DNA of 57,802 nucleotides from Leishmania donovani (GCF_000227135.1 NC_018257.1:1316356-1374157), one strand, 5' to 3'. Shown: positions 9,225-19,979, counted from the stretch's first letter. The notes: generated from the letters alone by a model not told the origin. A program made the numbers and translations.

Positions 9225-11676
9225 GCGCGGCGCCGCTCTCTTCTGCCCCCGCTCGCCTCCGTGCTCGAGAGAGCCATGACGCATGCGTCAAGGCGGGGAA
9301 GGAGCGAGAAGGAGAGAAGCGGGGAGATGGCAGACGAACGGCTGCTAACCTCCAGTCCCACCTCCAAACGAGACGCGTGAAATGCGCTGATGAGGCAAAT
9401 GACACATTATCTGTTTTATCGGTCTCGTTGGCAGAGCGAGCGAGGGCGGTGTTCGTTACCACCAGCGAGCGTTGTTCATATCCCGCCCGCATGTATGGAT
9501 GCTCCTGAGTAGACTTCACATTTTCTTTTTGTCGGTATCACGACTTTTGAGTTCTCGCGTTCTTGTTGATGTGACACAAAGCAAAGACTGATGGAGGGGA
9601 GGGGTGGGGCACTGTCGATGGAGGCGCTGAGGGCGGACCATTTGCCGCGAGGTGAATGAGGCATGAAGGCGGAGGGGCGGGGATGGGGCCGATGCTTCTT
9701 CCTGCAGGAAAGGCAGCCTTTTTTCTTTTTGCGAATACGGTGGTGTGGATCTGTACGGTTAACACATTGACCAGTAGTGATGAGCTCTCGCTTCGTAGCG
9801 TTGCTGCTCCGCCCCCTCTTCCTCCCCTCTGTCTCAGTTTGTTTTTCGGCTTTCTTTTTTCCGTCTACCGTTTGCCGATTTTGCGGGCGACTCTCTTGGC
9901 GCGTCTCTCTGACCGGCTCTTTCACGCGCACCCTGCCACCTTTCACATCCTCACAAGCGCTTCACCTAGCATCCCTGGCACGAACACAAACACAACTGTC
10001 ATTCCACGCGCGGCTGCTTCTATCGTCGTGCACTTGAATAGATAACGCTGCTTTCTATCTCCTCTTACTGGTCGCATTTTTTCCGCTCGCCTTGCCAATC
10101 TTCTTTTTCTGTTTCTCTCTTCGACGTTTGTGTTTGTGCTTGTGTGTGCGGGCGTGTGAGTGTGCTGCTGCAGTTTTACGTAACCCTTTGCCCCGCACTC
10201 CTGGAGAGACTCATGCGCGTATGCGCCGCTGAGTCCACGCGATGGTGTTGTAGGGTCTGCCCGTGCATGTACTTCTGTTGTTGTACCGAGCCCTGCGAGG
10301 AGGGCTTGAGAAGACTTACCGGATCTGCAGGTAGGCGTATGTGTATGCGTGCATCGACCACTGTCTATTTTTACGCCGCTCGCCATGACGTCCTCTTCTA
10401 GTAGCCGTGAGGAGTGGTGTGGCGGTATGAAGAGAGCAGGCGCACACACGCGCGCTCACAAGCGTGCGCGCGTGTTTGTGCGTCTTTTTGTTGTGAGTCA
10501 AGTAAAAAGACACAAAAAAGAACGGCGAAACAAAGGCGAAAACGGAACATAGAAAAGGGCGATCTTTCGATTTCCAACTCGTTTTGGAGCTCGTGGTGGC
10601 GTTACACCTCCGCGGCCGCCGGCCGCGCGCGCAGAGAAGTGGACCATGCGCGGCATGTGCGACAGCCAGTGCACTTTTCAGCAGCGCGGTCCCATCAGCT
10701 CTGGCGTGAGGGCACTCTACCTTTCCCAATGACTCTGCTTCTCTTGTGTGCTCGTCTTCTCCAACCCTCCCTTTTCGAGCAAACACTCCTCTCCACTGTT
10801 GCCGCTTTTTCACGCGCGCTCTTCTCTCTACCGCGTCGTCGGCGCTACGCACTTCAGCTCTTTACTCTTTTCTCCACTGAACCCCTTCCCTCCCTCTTTT
10901 CCTCTCTTCCTTTCTTCACTCAGCTCAAACCCACCCCCACACAAAACACGCACACCACAACCAAGTGCCGAGAGTACCGAGAGTGTTCGCGCTGCTCGCT
11001 AACGTGCATGTGTGCATTACCGAGCCGTTCGCACCGCTACTCCACCGTCTGTCCAGCTACCCATTTAAAGGGGAGTACCCATCTTTATTTCACGGAAAGG
11101 TGTGTGCACCGTAGCCGTCTTGCTCTCTCTCTCTCTCTTCGCTGCTCTTGTCGATTTATCCTTAGACCCTCGTGCCTTCCCAAACACATCTGTTGTTCGC
11201 CCTTTGCCTGAGTGTTTATCCATTCTTCGTGTGCTCTCTTTCATTGGCTTCTCTTTCCTTCGATCTTTCTCTTGTGTAGAATCGTATCCCACGTTGCCGT
11301 CCATTCCCTTTCGACGCACTCTTGCCTGTGCCGTCGCTGTCCGCAATACGGCCACCCCGGCTTCTCCTCCAGCTCACTTTCCTTTTCTCTCTCTCCCTTT
11401 TTGCTCTACTGTTTGGCGTTTCATCTGTGCCCTTTACGAGCGTTATCAGCTCCTTAACCAAGCACTATAACGCTTGCCGGTTTGTGGCTGCTTCTTCTCC
11501 TCCCCGCCTCACATTTCGAATTTGCTTGCCCATCGCACAGCTGGCTACTCGCTTATTTTCTTTTTTTTTCCTACTCGATTTCTGCTTCTCAGCCGGGCAT
11601 TTTGGCTGCTTTCTCACAGCAATCGTGGCACCAACAACGCCCAGACGCACACGGACGCGGTCGTGAGCATTCGGAA
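9225..11676. other. Long intergenic region upstream of the SR kinase
   Basis: About 2.45 kb without a supported gene. It is strongly pyrimidine-rich in its second half (10760-10920, 11120-11600, with a CT repeat near 11122-11140). GT-rich DNA lies near 10130-10160. Frames open across it are compositionally biased and begin and end at random. Confidence 0.5.
11555..11592 (+). promoter_or_regulatory. Polypyrimidine tract and candidate splice acceptor for the SR kinase
   Basis: A T-rich run, then TTTCTGCTTCTCAG with AG at 11591-11592. It would leave a 5' UTR of about 84 bases before the ATG at 11677. Confidence 0.5.
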
Positions 11677-13926
11677 ATGGGGAAATCAAAGAAGCACGGG
11701 AAACCAGTAAAAGGCGCCTCGAAGAAGGGAAGCAAGCATGACAAGAGCAAGCGCAAGGCCAAGTTCATAGACCCCACGAGCAGCGTAAGTCGCGATGTTC
11801 GCGAAACCGTGGCGGCCCTCGTTCAGGAAATCGAGCGCGAGGAGCCGGTGGCGGAGGAGAAGTTGCAGCCTCTTAAAAAAGGGAAGAAGTGCCAGGAGAT
11901 CGCCGAAAAAGAGGGCATCCTCGTCAAAACCGGCATGACGAAGGAGCAGGCGCACACGATCGCTAACCGACTCAAACAGCAGCAGAGCACGACGCACCGC
12001 AGCGACGGCGAGGGCGACGTGGGGAGCGACGGCGGCTGCGACGGCGACGGCGGCGGCACCGAGGAAGACTACAGTGACACGGCCAACGAGCCCTCCCGGG
12101 AGTACCGCAAGGGAGGCTACCACCACGTTGTCATTGGTGAAGTCTATAACGACCGCTACCGCGTCGTCAAGAAGCTGGGCTGGGGCTACTTCTCTACTGT
12201 GTGGCTAGTGTGGGACTATCAGAAGGAGCGCTACCAGGCCATGAAGATTCAGAAATCGGCGGCCAGCTACAGCGAGGCCGCCTACGACGAGATCAAGCTG
12301 CTCTCGGAGATCATGGAGGCAGACCCGCACAAGAATCGTTGCTGTGCCCGCTTGAATGACTACTTCAAACACACTGGGCCGAATGGCACACACGTGTGCA
12401 TGCTCTTTGACGTTTACGGCGAGAACTTGCTTTCCCTGATGGAGCGCTACGAGTACCGCGGCATCCCGCTACCAATTGTGAAGTGCATTGCGCGGCAGGT
12501 GCTTATAGGCCTCGACCACATCAACTCTATCGACATCATCCACACAGACCTCAAGCCAGAGAATGTACTCTTATCGACTCCGAAGCATTCTATAATATCG
12601 CTGATGAAGCATTTCCACCCGCCTCCGTTGCATCAGCGCCCAAAGCTGACGGAGCGCGACCCCAAGACCATGACCAAATCACAGCGAAGACGCTACTACA
12701 AGAAGCTGGCGAAGGAGGAGCGAAAGACGCTCCTGGGCGAGGACGATGGCGACCACAAATCTAGAGGCGACGAACACGGCAGTAACGAGAACGGAGACGC
12801 AGATTCGGAAGGAAGCAAGACCGACCCGGAGTCGGAGGTCGAGCGCTTTCATCATGTCATCCTGGCCGACTTTGGTAATAGCTGCTGGACATACAAACAG
12901 TTCACGGACGAGGTGCAGACACGACAGTATCGCTGCCCCGAGGTTATCCTAGGCGAGCCATATTCGACGCCAATCGACATTTGGTCTTGCGCCTGCATGA
13001 TTTTTGAGCTCATCACCGGCCAGTTCCTCTTCGATCCCAAAAAGGGCGACGACTACTCGCGTGATGAGGATCATCTGGCTCTAATGAGCGAGCTCCTGGG
13101 CGACTTGCCGGAGAGCATGCGACTGGGCGACGGCAAGTACCGCAGCTACTACTACAACTCGAAAGGGGACTTGCGCAACATCAAAGATCTACAGTACTGG
13201 GTCCTGGAGGACGTGCTCCATCAGCGGCACAAGTTTACCAAGAAAAAGGCTAAGGAGATCGCCGACTTCCTGCTCCCTATGCTAGAGTACGCGCCCGACA
13301 CCCGCGCTACCCCTGCCGCAATGCTGCGTGACCACGACGCGTTCTTCGATATCCAAGACGACGACTATGCGCCGCTGTGCTTCGTTGATGAGGACAGCGG
13401 CGACGAGGAAGGCTCTGCTTCGGACGAGGAGGAGGAGGAGACCGACAGCGATGACTCTTCACAGTCCTACTCCTCCGCTCCTTCCAGCGAGCTGACGGCG
13501 AAGCGCTCCCGCCAGCCGGACAACGATGCCGACCGCTCCGACACCTTTCGGTACTGGGAGGAGCATCCCATTCTCAACCGCACTTACCTAGAGGAGCGAG
13601 GGTTGACTATTGCCGACATCCAGTCGGTCCTCGCCGGGAACTTCTTAGATGACGCTGCAGCCCATGAGGCTGCCGCGGAGGTGATTCGTCTGCTCTCGGA
13701 GGAGACGGACCTGCTCTCGAACGACCACGGCAGCGATGGACACGAGGCGGACAATGAGGACGGGGGCGACGGCGATAATGACGACGAGGAGGAGACCACA
13801 CAGGGCTCTGAAGGACCAGAGAAGGTGGTGGTGGGCAAGGCGGCTCCGTGCGACGATGGCGTCGACGAAGACGACGAGGAAACCACAGATGAAGAGGAGG
13901 AGGGGAGTAGCGATGGTGCTGAGTAG
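11677..13926 (+). CDS. SR protein kinase (SRPK family)
   Basis: 749 aa. A bipartite kinase domain typical of SRPKs: glycine loop LGWGYFSTVW, ATP-anchoring Lys in YQAMKIQ, catalytic loop H289-T-D291 (IIHTDLKPENV), DFG at D398-G400, and the activation segment TRQYRCPEVILG. A spacer of about 100 residues separates the two kinase lobes between HTD and DFG, as in human SRPK1. A Lys-rich N-terminus (MGKSKKHGK) and a long Asp/Glu tail after residue 560 flank it. SRPKs phosphorylate RS-domain splicing factors in the cytosol; here the targets may be trans-splicing factors or RNA-binding proteins. The start at 11677 follows the splice-like AG; the longer frame to 11482 translates a pyrimidine tract and is rejected. 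Confidence 0.93.
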   Translation: MGKSKKHGKPVKGASKKGSKHDKSKRKAKFIDPTSSVSRDVRETVAALVQEIEREEPVAEEKLQPLKKGKKCQEIAEKEGILVKTGMTKEQAHTIANRLKQQQSTTHRSDGEGDVGSDGGCDGDGGGTEEDYSDTANEPSREYRKGGYHHVVIGEVYNDRYRVVKKLGWGYFSTVWLVWDYQKERYQAMKIQKSAASYSEAAYDEIKLLSEIMEADPHKNRCCARLNDYFKHTGPNGTHVCMLFDVYGENLLSLMERYEYRGIPLPIVKCIARQVLIGLDHINSIDIIHTDLKPENVLLSTPKHSIISLMKHFHPPPLHQRPKLTERDPKTMTKSQRRRYYKKLAKEERKTLLGEDDGDHKSRGDEHGSNENGDADSEGSKTDPESEVERFHHVILADFGNSCWTYKQFTDEVQTRQYRCPEVILGEPYSTPIDIWSCACMIFELITGQFLFDPKKGDDYSRDEDHLALMSELLGDLPESMRLGDGKYRSYYYNSKGDLRNIKDLQYWVLEDVLHQRHKFTKKKAKEIADFLLPMLEYAPDTRATPAAMLRDHDAFFDIQDDDYAPLCFVDEDSGDEEGSASDEEEEETDSDDSSQSYSSAPSSELTAKRSRQPDNDADRSDTFRYWEEHPILNRTYLEERGLTIADIQSVLAGNFLDDAAAHEAAAEVIRLLSEETDLLSNDHGSDGHEADNEDGGDGDNDDEEETTQGSEGPEKVVVGKAAPCDDGVDEDDEETTDEEEEGSSDGAE

Positions 13927-14487
13927 AAGGTAGCGCTGTTTTAAAGGGCACAAAACAACAAACAGGATAAACGCAGCTGCCCGTGCGACGCAGAGAGGCC
14001 CATGGCCAAATATGCACACGTTTACAAAAGGGAAAGGAGACGGCAACGCCGCATCTCCGCTACTGTTCGTTTTTGCCTCCCTTTTCTCCGTTGCGGCTGC
14101 TCGCCGGCTTCGATGGGTGTCCTGCTTCGTACAATAGCCTAGTAAAACGGTGAGCATTACTCCGCGCCCGCAGTATGCGGCTGCTCAGGGCAACATGTGG
14201 AGGGCCACTGGGCTGGAGGTCAACGCATGGAAGAAGATTGCGCGATCAAAGCAGTCTTTTGCCGCAACGACGCGAGAAAAAGGGCTGTCTACTTCTCTTG
14301 AGCATCTTGGAAAACTGATACCGGCTCCCCCCTCTCTTTCCCGCGCTGTAATGCATCCGCTCTTTCCGTGCAACTCTGCTCTCCTTTTACCTGTGTTGAT
14401 TATCTCTTTCCTTTTCTGTTCGTGCATTGGCGCACTTGGGACCTCATTCCTCTCGTCGTGTTTTCCCTTTTTTTTTCCTGTGCCGCT

Positions 14488-14490
<3 letters not shown>

Positions 14491-14518
<28 letters not shown>
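14491..14518. repeat. (AC)14 dinucleotide microsatellite
   Basis: 28 bases of perfect AC repeat in the S14 5' intergenic region. It is likely to vary in length between isolates. Confidence 0.95.
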
Positions 14519-14521
<3 letters not shown>

Positions 14522-14638
14522 AATACACGATCCCTCCTCTGACGTTTGTGTGGCCGTTTGCGCCACGCAAAACGAAACACTTGCGCTCTGTCTATTATTT
14601 TCTTTTGTTTCGACAACGCAACACGCTTGCGCTCGCCC

Positions 14639-14686
14639 GCTCCCTCGCGCTCCCCCTTTCCTACTGCTGTGCTGAATCTTGTGCAG
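14639..14686 (+). promoter_or_regulatory. Polypyrimidine tract and candidate splice acceptor for S14
   Basis: A CT-rich run followed by CTTGTGCAG with AG at 14685-14686, nine bases before the ATG. This would give a very short 5' UTR, as usual for ribosomal protein genes in this group. Confidence 0.6.
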
Positions 14687-14695
14687 GCTACCAGA

Positions 14696-15130
14696 ATGTC
14701 CAAGAAGCAGGAAGTTAAGGCGTACGGCCCGAACGTGAAGAAGGGCGACCTCGTTTACGGCGTCGTGCACATCTACGCCTCCTTCAATGACACGTTTGTG
14801 CACGTGACGGACACGTCCGGCCGCGAAACATACGTGAAGGTCACCGGAGGTATGAAGGTGAAGGCCGATCGAGATGAGTCTTCCCCCTACGCTGCGATGA
14901 TGGCCGCCCAGGACGTCGTGGCGCGTTGCAAGGAGTGCGGAATCAACGCCCTGCACGTCAAGATGCGCGCCGTCGGTGGTGTGCGCACCAAGTCCCCTGG
15001 TCCTGGCGCCCAGGCCGCCCTCCGCGCGCTCGCCCGCGCTGGGATGAAGATTGGCCGCATCGAGGATGTCACCCCGATCCCGACCGACTCCACCCGCCGC
15101 AAGGGTTCCCGCCGTGGTCGCCGCCTGTAA
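14696..15130 (+). CDS. RPS14: 40S ribosomal protein S14 (uS11)
   Basis: 144 aa, full length for eukaryotic uS11. Conserved blocks are GVVHIYASFNDTFVHVTD near the N-terminus, the PYAAMMAAQDVV helix, and the basic tail DSTRRKGSRRGRRL. It lines the platform of the small subunit near the mRNA exit and binds 18S rRNA. The ATG at 14696 is the first after the splice-like AG and gives the expected N-terminus (MSKKQEVK). Codon choice is strongly C/G-ending, typical for highly expressed genes here. No oddities. Confidence 0.97.
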   Translation: MSKKQEVKAYGPNVKKGDLVYGVVHIYASFNDTFVHVTDTSGRETYVKVTGGMKVKADRDESSPYAAMMAAQDVVARCKECGINALHVKMRAVGGVRTKSPGPGAQAALRALARAGMKIGRIEDVTPIPTDSTRRKGSRRGRRL

Positions 15131-16000
15131 GGTCCTTGTGACCGCGCGTTTGGCGGACTGCTCAACAGAGCGGGCTAACGCTGACGAAGATATGCTGGTT
15201 TCCCTGTGTTTGTGATTTGCCATCCTTTCGTGTCAAAAAGAAACAACAACAACAGCAACCCGTTTAGGCCAAGAAGCGGGCGCTCGGACTCTTTCCCTGC
15301 CTGCCCCATCCCCATGAAGCACGCCGGCTGTCGCACTGGGCACCTCATGACCCTGTTGATAGCGCTGGAGGCCTTCATTGCGTGCTGGTTGTGGGGGGGG
15401 GTGGAAGGGGGAGAGGCGTGTTGTATTCATGTGAGGTGGTGGTGGCATTGCGCAGCGGTGGGAAAAGCAGGGTCTTTTCCGTACTCCGTGACAGAGCTGC
15501 CGTGCTCATCTTTTCCCGGTTCACTGCTTGCACTGTTGGCTGCCTCGCCTTCTCCCCTCCCCCTGCCCCCACGAAACGCGGTTACCGCGTCTCCTTCGTG
15601 GGAGAAGTGGAGTGGCACAGTTAAGGCGACTACAAGGAGTTCCCCCTACCCTGGAGGGAGACTTGCGGGCGCGGGACGCCTTGTCTACGTGAGCGTCTCT
15701 TCCCAAGTAGACGACTCCCTCGACTTTGTCCCCTCCGTCGCATTCCGCCCCTCTCCGCCCTCCTTTCGTGTACGTCTCTGCATTGTACACTTCCTTTCGC
15801 CTGCTTTCCCACGCTCGCGCGCAACAACGTGGACGCACCACATCGCTCGCTGGAGAAGAGAGAAAAGTGGTGAGTACGTGTTCCGCTCTTTCCCTTCTCC
15901 CCTCCGCTCGCGTCGCACCTCTCCGCAGCTTTACCGCTCTCTTCCCTTCCATCATCCGCGTCGTGCACCACTTCCCTCATTTTCCGTGCGGCAGTAGAAA
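15131..16000. other. Intergenic region
   Basis: No gene supported. A CAA-rich stretch lies at 15241-15260, a G run near 15392-15399, and pyrimidine tracts at 15880-15985 precede the ATP synthase gene. Confidence 0.5.
15955..15994 (+). promoter_or_regulatory. Candidate splice acceptor for ATP synthase delta/epsilon
   Basis: Pyrimidine-rich DNA ending in GTGCGGCAG, AG at 15993-15994, six bases before the ATG. Confidence 0.5.
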
Positions 16001-16546
16001 ATGTTCCGCTTCTGTGGTCGTCGCCTGGTGGCGCGTACGCTGCCCCTGCTTGCCGATTACCAAGAGATGCCGGAGGCATTCGAGTTCATGGAGCACAAGG
16101 TTGTGGATAAGGATATCCACTCCGCCTACGAGAACATGGAAACGCTGCGCCTCACCGTCACCCGCCAGGACGAGTTCCTCTTCAAGGAGGCGCCGGTGAA
16201 GTGCGTCACAATCGTGGGCGTCAACGGCGAGTGCGGTGTGTACCCCGGCCACGCGTACGAAATCACGCAGCTCACCCCCGCGCCACTGACGGTAGAGATG
16301 CCAGATGGCACGGTGAAGAAGTACTTTACGAGCGGCGGCTTCGCCCACATCAACAACGAAGGCTCCTGCGATATTAACTGCGTGGAGTGCATCCCGCTCA
16401 CGGAGCTCGACGTCGATGCCGCGGAGAAGGCGCTCGCGCAGCAGCAATCGGCTTTGAATAGCGCCCATGATGACAAGGCGAGGGCGGTAATTGAGATTCG
16501 AATCGGCGTGCTCGAGTCGGTCATCCAGAGCCTCAAGCACGCGTAA
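16001..16546 (+). CDS. Mitochondrial F1-ATP synthase delta/epsilon-type central stalk subunit
   Basis: 181 aa. N-terminal residues MFRFCGRRLVARTLP form a basic mitochondrial presequence. The body has the ATP-synthase delta/epsilon beta-sandwich pattern: LRLTVTRQDEFLF, then VNGECGVYPGHAYEITQL (the usual G-x-x-G-x-x-P-x-H block), then YFTSGGFAHINN. A two-helix C-terminal part follows (AEKALAQQQ...VIQSLKHA). It is called epsilon chain in many annotations and corresponds to bovine F1 delta, part of the rotor stalk with gamma. Length fits. The start is the first ATG after the candidate acceptor. Confidence 0.92.
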   Translation: MFRFCGRRLVARTLPLLADYQEMPEAFEFMEHKVVDKDIHSAYENMETLRLTVTRQDEFLFKEAPVKCVTIVGVNGECGVYPGHAYEITQLTPAPLTVEMPDGTVKKYFTSGGFAHINNEGSCDINCVECIPLTELDVDAAEKALAQQQSALNSAHDDKARAVIEIRIGVLESVIQSLKHA

Positions 16547-17482
16547 GCTGTGAAGATTCTACGGCATCGTGCACCGCATCCGACCCAGTCGCAAGTGCGC
16601 TGCCACGTGGGGCACAAAAGGGGGGGGGGGAGAGTATCGATGAGACCGCGCCTGCTTTCGTCGCCGAATCACTCACACGGTACATGCTGGTGTCTTCGTT
16701 CTCTTCTCCGCGAGCACCCACTAACGAATGGTTTTCTTCACGCCCGCATCCCTTTTCTCCTCCTCATCCGAGCGGTGCCTTGGGGCCGGCACGCGGCACA
16801 CATTTCGGCGCATTACGTTTCTTTTGAACCACGTCGCTTGCGAGGTTCTGAGAGGCGCCGCTCATTGGTGACGCCGCTGCTGCGACTGCCCACTCTCCCG
16901 CGCACGCTCACCCAGACACCCAGACACATCTTTAGTCATTATGGAGTTCTTAACTGTAGCATAGTAAGAAGAAACGTACACACAAACACAAGCAAAATTG
17001 AAGATCGGTGATGTAACAGAAAAGTCAACGCGAGGACCACGAGTAGGAGAAACCTCGTGAGTCATGCGACCAAGCGCCGGGCAATGCTGAGAATGCTGGA
17101 AGAGGGCGAGACGAGAAGCGAGACATTGCTGTATCACAGCCATGTGATATGAGTCGGCCTTTTCCACTGCACATGCGCAAGTGCACTAAAGCTAGAGCAC
17201 CTCTTCACAGACGGAAAGAAAAAGGGATGCCCGAGGCAGCTGTTGACGGCAAAGACGCCCGCATATGAGTTGCAGTGGCACGGCTTTCCTCAATCATTGT
17301 GGAAGATGAACCTGGGAGATTCACTCTTAAACGTATGCTTTCACCATGCTTTACCGTACTGTCTCTTCCACACCGAACCACCTGCCTCACTCTCTCGCAC
17401 ATGGTGACGCCCCTTCTGCTCCTATCTCTAAATACGATTGCGTTCGCCATCGCTTTACTGCCCCTCTTCCTGTCCGCATATC
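16547..17482. other. Intergenic region up to retroposon copy B
   Basis: No gene. A 10-base G run is at 16620-16629. The rest is mixed sequence with short pyrimidine stretches around 16690-16770 and 17340-17470. Confidence 0.5.
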
Positions 17483-18250
17483 CTCATGAGACTCGCCACC
17501 CAACCGCGGTATCAGGGTGTGGAACCCAGGCTCTGTGTGGGGAGGCCAAGAGCCTGCAGCCCGGCCGCCGGGCACGGCTGCGGCCTCTTGGCGTCGGCGG
17601 ACAGCGCTTGGCTGGCGCGGTGCCGAGGAGACGTGCGGCCATGATCGCGCTTGGACCAGCTCACGACGAGTCGCACCGACGGCTCACCACATATGCGCGC
17701 AGGCGCCCACCGCTTTTCTGCCTTTGCTGCCTTTGCTGCGTTGCGGTGGTGTGGAGCGTGATCGCGGCAACGGCCCGCTCTGCATGCACCGGAATCGCAG
17801 TGGGCTGGACGACGCCACACGGCGTTGGTTGTCCCGTCTCCTCGACGAGTCCTCGCTGCAAGTGTGTACGCTGCAGGAGACTCACTTCTCCCCTGCAGGC
17901 CTGGAAGGCGCTTGGTCTGCACGGCGTTCAGTCTTCTCGGTGCAGCAAGAGAGAGGGAGGGAGCGCGAGTGATGAGCGAGAGAGGAGCCCCGTAGTACAT
18001 GCCGATTATGCCCACAGCGCATGCGCGCGCAGCATGCGGCATCTCCTCCATCCCACCGTGTGGGCGGATGAGGCGCCGACCGCGCGGCACGTATCCGAAG
18101 AGGGGACGAGGCGGGAGAGGAGGGGCCCGCTAGACGCATGTCCCGATTCGACGGCATGACGGTTGCTCCTAGACGGCCAGGACGTCGCCGCAGCGCGGCA
18201 GTGGGTGCGTGGGCTGCAACTGTGCATGCGTGTGACTTTGCGAGCTGCTG
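17483..18250 (+). mobile_element. Internally deleted ingi-type retroposon (copy B)
   Basis: About 770 bp. It opens with CTCATGAGACTCGCCACCC and the Pr77-like block. The shared head and the start of an AP-like endonuclease frame follow; LQVCTLQETHFSPAG is the conserved QE-motif region, around 17855-17900. At 17961-17971 (GAGCGCGAGTG) the sequence jumps to what in copy D is the 3' tail (44924 onward) and follows it to about 18250. The reverse-transcriptase and RNase H parts are missing. This head-plus-tail structure resembles RIME, NARTc and SIDER elements, which are moved by a full-length relative. No poly-A tail or clear target duplication is visible, so the 3' boundary is approximate. Confidence 0.8.
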
Positions 18251-18255
18251 CGTTG

Positions 18256-18812
18256 TGGATCGAAGGTTGAGAAGGTAAGTTTCTTGTGAGAAGTGATAGA
18301 ATCACGATGTGGTAGTCGGTGTTGCTGCGAAGCTTCCACTCTTTCAACCCGCATTCTTCTCCCCGCGTCACTCTTCTTCCTGGGTGACTTTCACGTTGTT
18401 GGGTTGTTGTTTCCTGCCCTTTCTTCGGGGTGTTGGGGCCGCCGCCCGGGTGCGTTTAGGAGAGTCATGCTGTTAGCCGCCCTCAGCATCACGGGTGTCC
18501 TGTGTGCTTGCTGGTCAGGAGTTCTACTTCGTGCTTGTGTGACGTATGTGGACATGGGACTCGTCGTGTGGACTGAAGCTTCTTTTTTTTTCATTTCCTA
18601 CTTCTCTGTTTACAACTTTCGGGGTGTGAATTGCCGTTCAATGAGGGTAGGTGCGCACGTGTGCAGGGTGCGGTCGAACTTCACGATCAGATTCTGCTGT
18701 TAAGTGGGTTTGCCGCATCCTGCGAGCACTCCTGCTCGTACGACTTCTCTTATACTGCGGCAGAGCGAAGACAGGGTATTTCATTAGTGTGAAGGTTCCG
18801 CAAGCTACGCTC
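18256..18812. other. Intergenic / 5' UTR of the CDK5RAP3-like gene
   Basis: No gene. A T run at 18583-18590 and AGs downstream of it may be the trans-splicing region. Retroposon copy B ends just before it, so the element could lie in the 3' UTR of the ATP synthase transcript. Confidence 0.45.
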
Positions 18813-19979
18813 ATGACGTCGCAGCCGATCTCTATTCACTACAAGCAGATGGAGGAGTGGCTGGAGGATCGCAAGTCCGTTTTTTCTCGAAAGCACAAGA
18901 ATGAGTACAATGCATTGTTGTCCGTAGCCCCTCGACTCGTGCAGATGGCGCAGTATGACATCCCAGCACTCGAGAAGCAGATCAAGAAGAACGAGAACGC
19001 TATCGAGGACTGTCACCGGGTCTGCGAGGAGGCGCAGCGCACACAGCTCAAGCTGGTAGAGAGGCGGCGCACCATGCTGAGGGAGTACGGAATCGAGCTC
19101 GCTGCCGCTGTCGGGGAAGTCGAGGTCGCCTTCGCGGTCGATCAGCGTGTGAGGGAAGCGTGCGCGCAAGTGAACGCCGCCTTTCAAGAGTACGCTCGTG
19201 CCCGTGTGAGGGCGCTGAAGGAGTACTACAACGCTCTTTTGGCGAGAACTGCGGCTGGGTGGTACGGCACGGACCCATTTGCTTTCCACTTTCCTTGGCT
19301 CCAGCGCGCTTTCAGTGAGGCGGAGTACCAGCCCGCGGATGCCTTGTCTGAGGCTACCGACGCCGGTGGTGAGGCGGCCGATGCGGCAGAACCTCAAATT
19401 GACTGGGGCGACGATGACGACGGCGCGGCGGGGACGTTCGCAGGGCTGGGGAAGGATGCCGTGCAGATCAACTGGGATGCTACTGAAATGGAAGCCCGCC
19501 CCGTAGAGGACGACAGTCTACCAGCGACAGATGGGGTGCATTTCTCAATTGATCTTGCTTCTGCAAAGCATCGCGCCAATGTAATGTCAGAGCTGGAGGC
19601 AGCATCGTGCTTCTGTCGCGAGCGCGGCACCGCGGACCTGCTGGAGTGCGCCACGGAGACGGAGGCGTTGCGCCGCTTTCTCTCAAGCGCCAAAGAAGGT
19701 GAGCTCGCTCGTATGAAGGAGAGCTACCGCGCGCGGGGCAGCTTTGTGGATCGAATCACCCGTTTCCAGCAGCAGATTGTGGTGGCCGAAAACCGCTCCA
19801 CGACGCACCAGGCGAAGATGCAGGATGCCGAAGACGACCTGGCAAAGTTGAAAGTGCAGCAGGATGAGCTGCTGTCACGTCTGAGGAGCATGCGGGATGA
19901 GGCGCTCACCCACCTGGAACACATGTTCCCAGATCGCAGGATCCTCATCGTTGGCGACCTGAACAAGTACTTGGCGTGA
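18813..19979 (+). CDS. CDK5RAP3 (LZAP/C53)-like protein, UFMylation factor
   Basis: 388 aa. The N-terminal part (SIHYKQMEEWLEDRKSVF, then YDIPALEKQIKKNENAIEDC and REYGIE) matches the helical region of human CDK5RAP3. The middle is an acidic linker with IDWGDDDDG at 196-204 and a second copy INWDATEM at 219-226. In animals and plants, IDWG repeats in this protein bind UFM1 and ATG8. A helical C-terminus ending FPDRRILIVGDLNKYL follows. CDK5RAP3 works with UFL1 and DDRGK1 at the ER as a UFM1 ligase adaptor for ribosome quality control and ER-phagy. The human protein has three IDWG-type repeats and ~100 more residues. Start at 18813: the frame upstream has only a GTG and no homology. Confidence 0.85.
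   Translation: MTSQPISIHYKQMEEWLEDRKSVFSRKHKNEYNALLSVAPRLVQMAQYDIPALEKQIKKNENAIEDCHRVCEEAQRTQLKLVERRRTMLREYGIELAAAVGEVEVAFAVDQRVREACAQVNAAFQEYARARVRALKEYYNALLARTAAGWYGTDPFAFHFPWLQRAFSEAEYQPADALSEATDAGGEAADAAEPQIDWGDDDDGAAGTFAGLGKDAVQINWDATEMEARPVEDDSLPATDGVHFSIDLASAKHRANVMSELEAASCFCRERGTADLLECATETEALRRFLSSAKEGELARMKESYRARGSFVDRITRFQQQIVVAENRSTTHQAKMQDAEDDLAKLKVQQDELLSRLRSMRDEALTHLEHMFPDRRILIVGDLNKYLA

Larger units (their letters stand above)
13927..14695. other. Intergenic region with AC microsatellite
   Basis: No gene. Holds an uninterrupted AC repeat at 14491-14518 and pyrimidine tracts leading to the S14 acceptor. Confidence 0.6.

Noticed and set aside
10414..11211. 265-codon open frame upstream of the SR kinase
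   Set aside because: Ser/Leu/Arg/Thr-biased translation of intergenic pyrimidine-rich DNA, no motif and no codon bias like neighbours.
11482..11676. N-terminal extension of the SR kinase frame
   Set aside because: It translates a pyrimidine tract containing the probable splice acceptor; the Lys-rich MGKSKKHGK start fits a genuine N-terminus.
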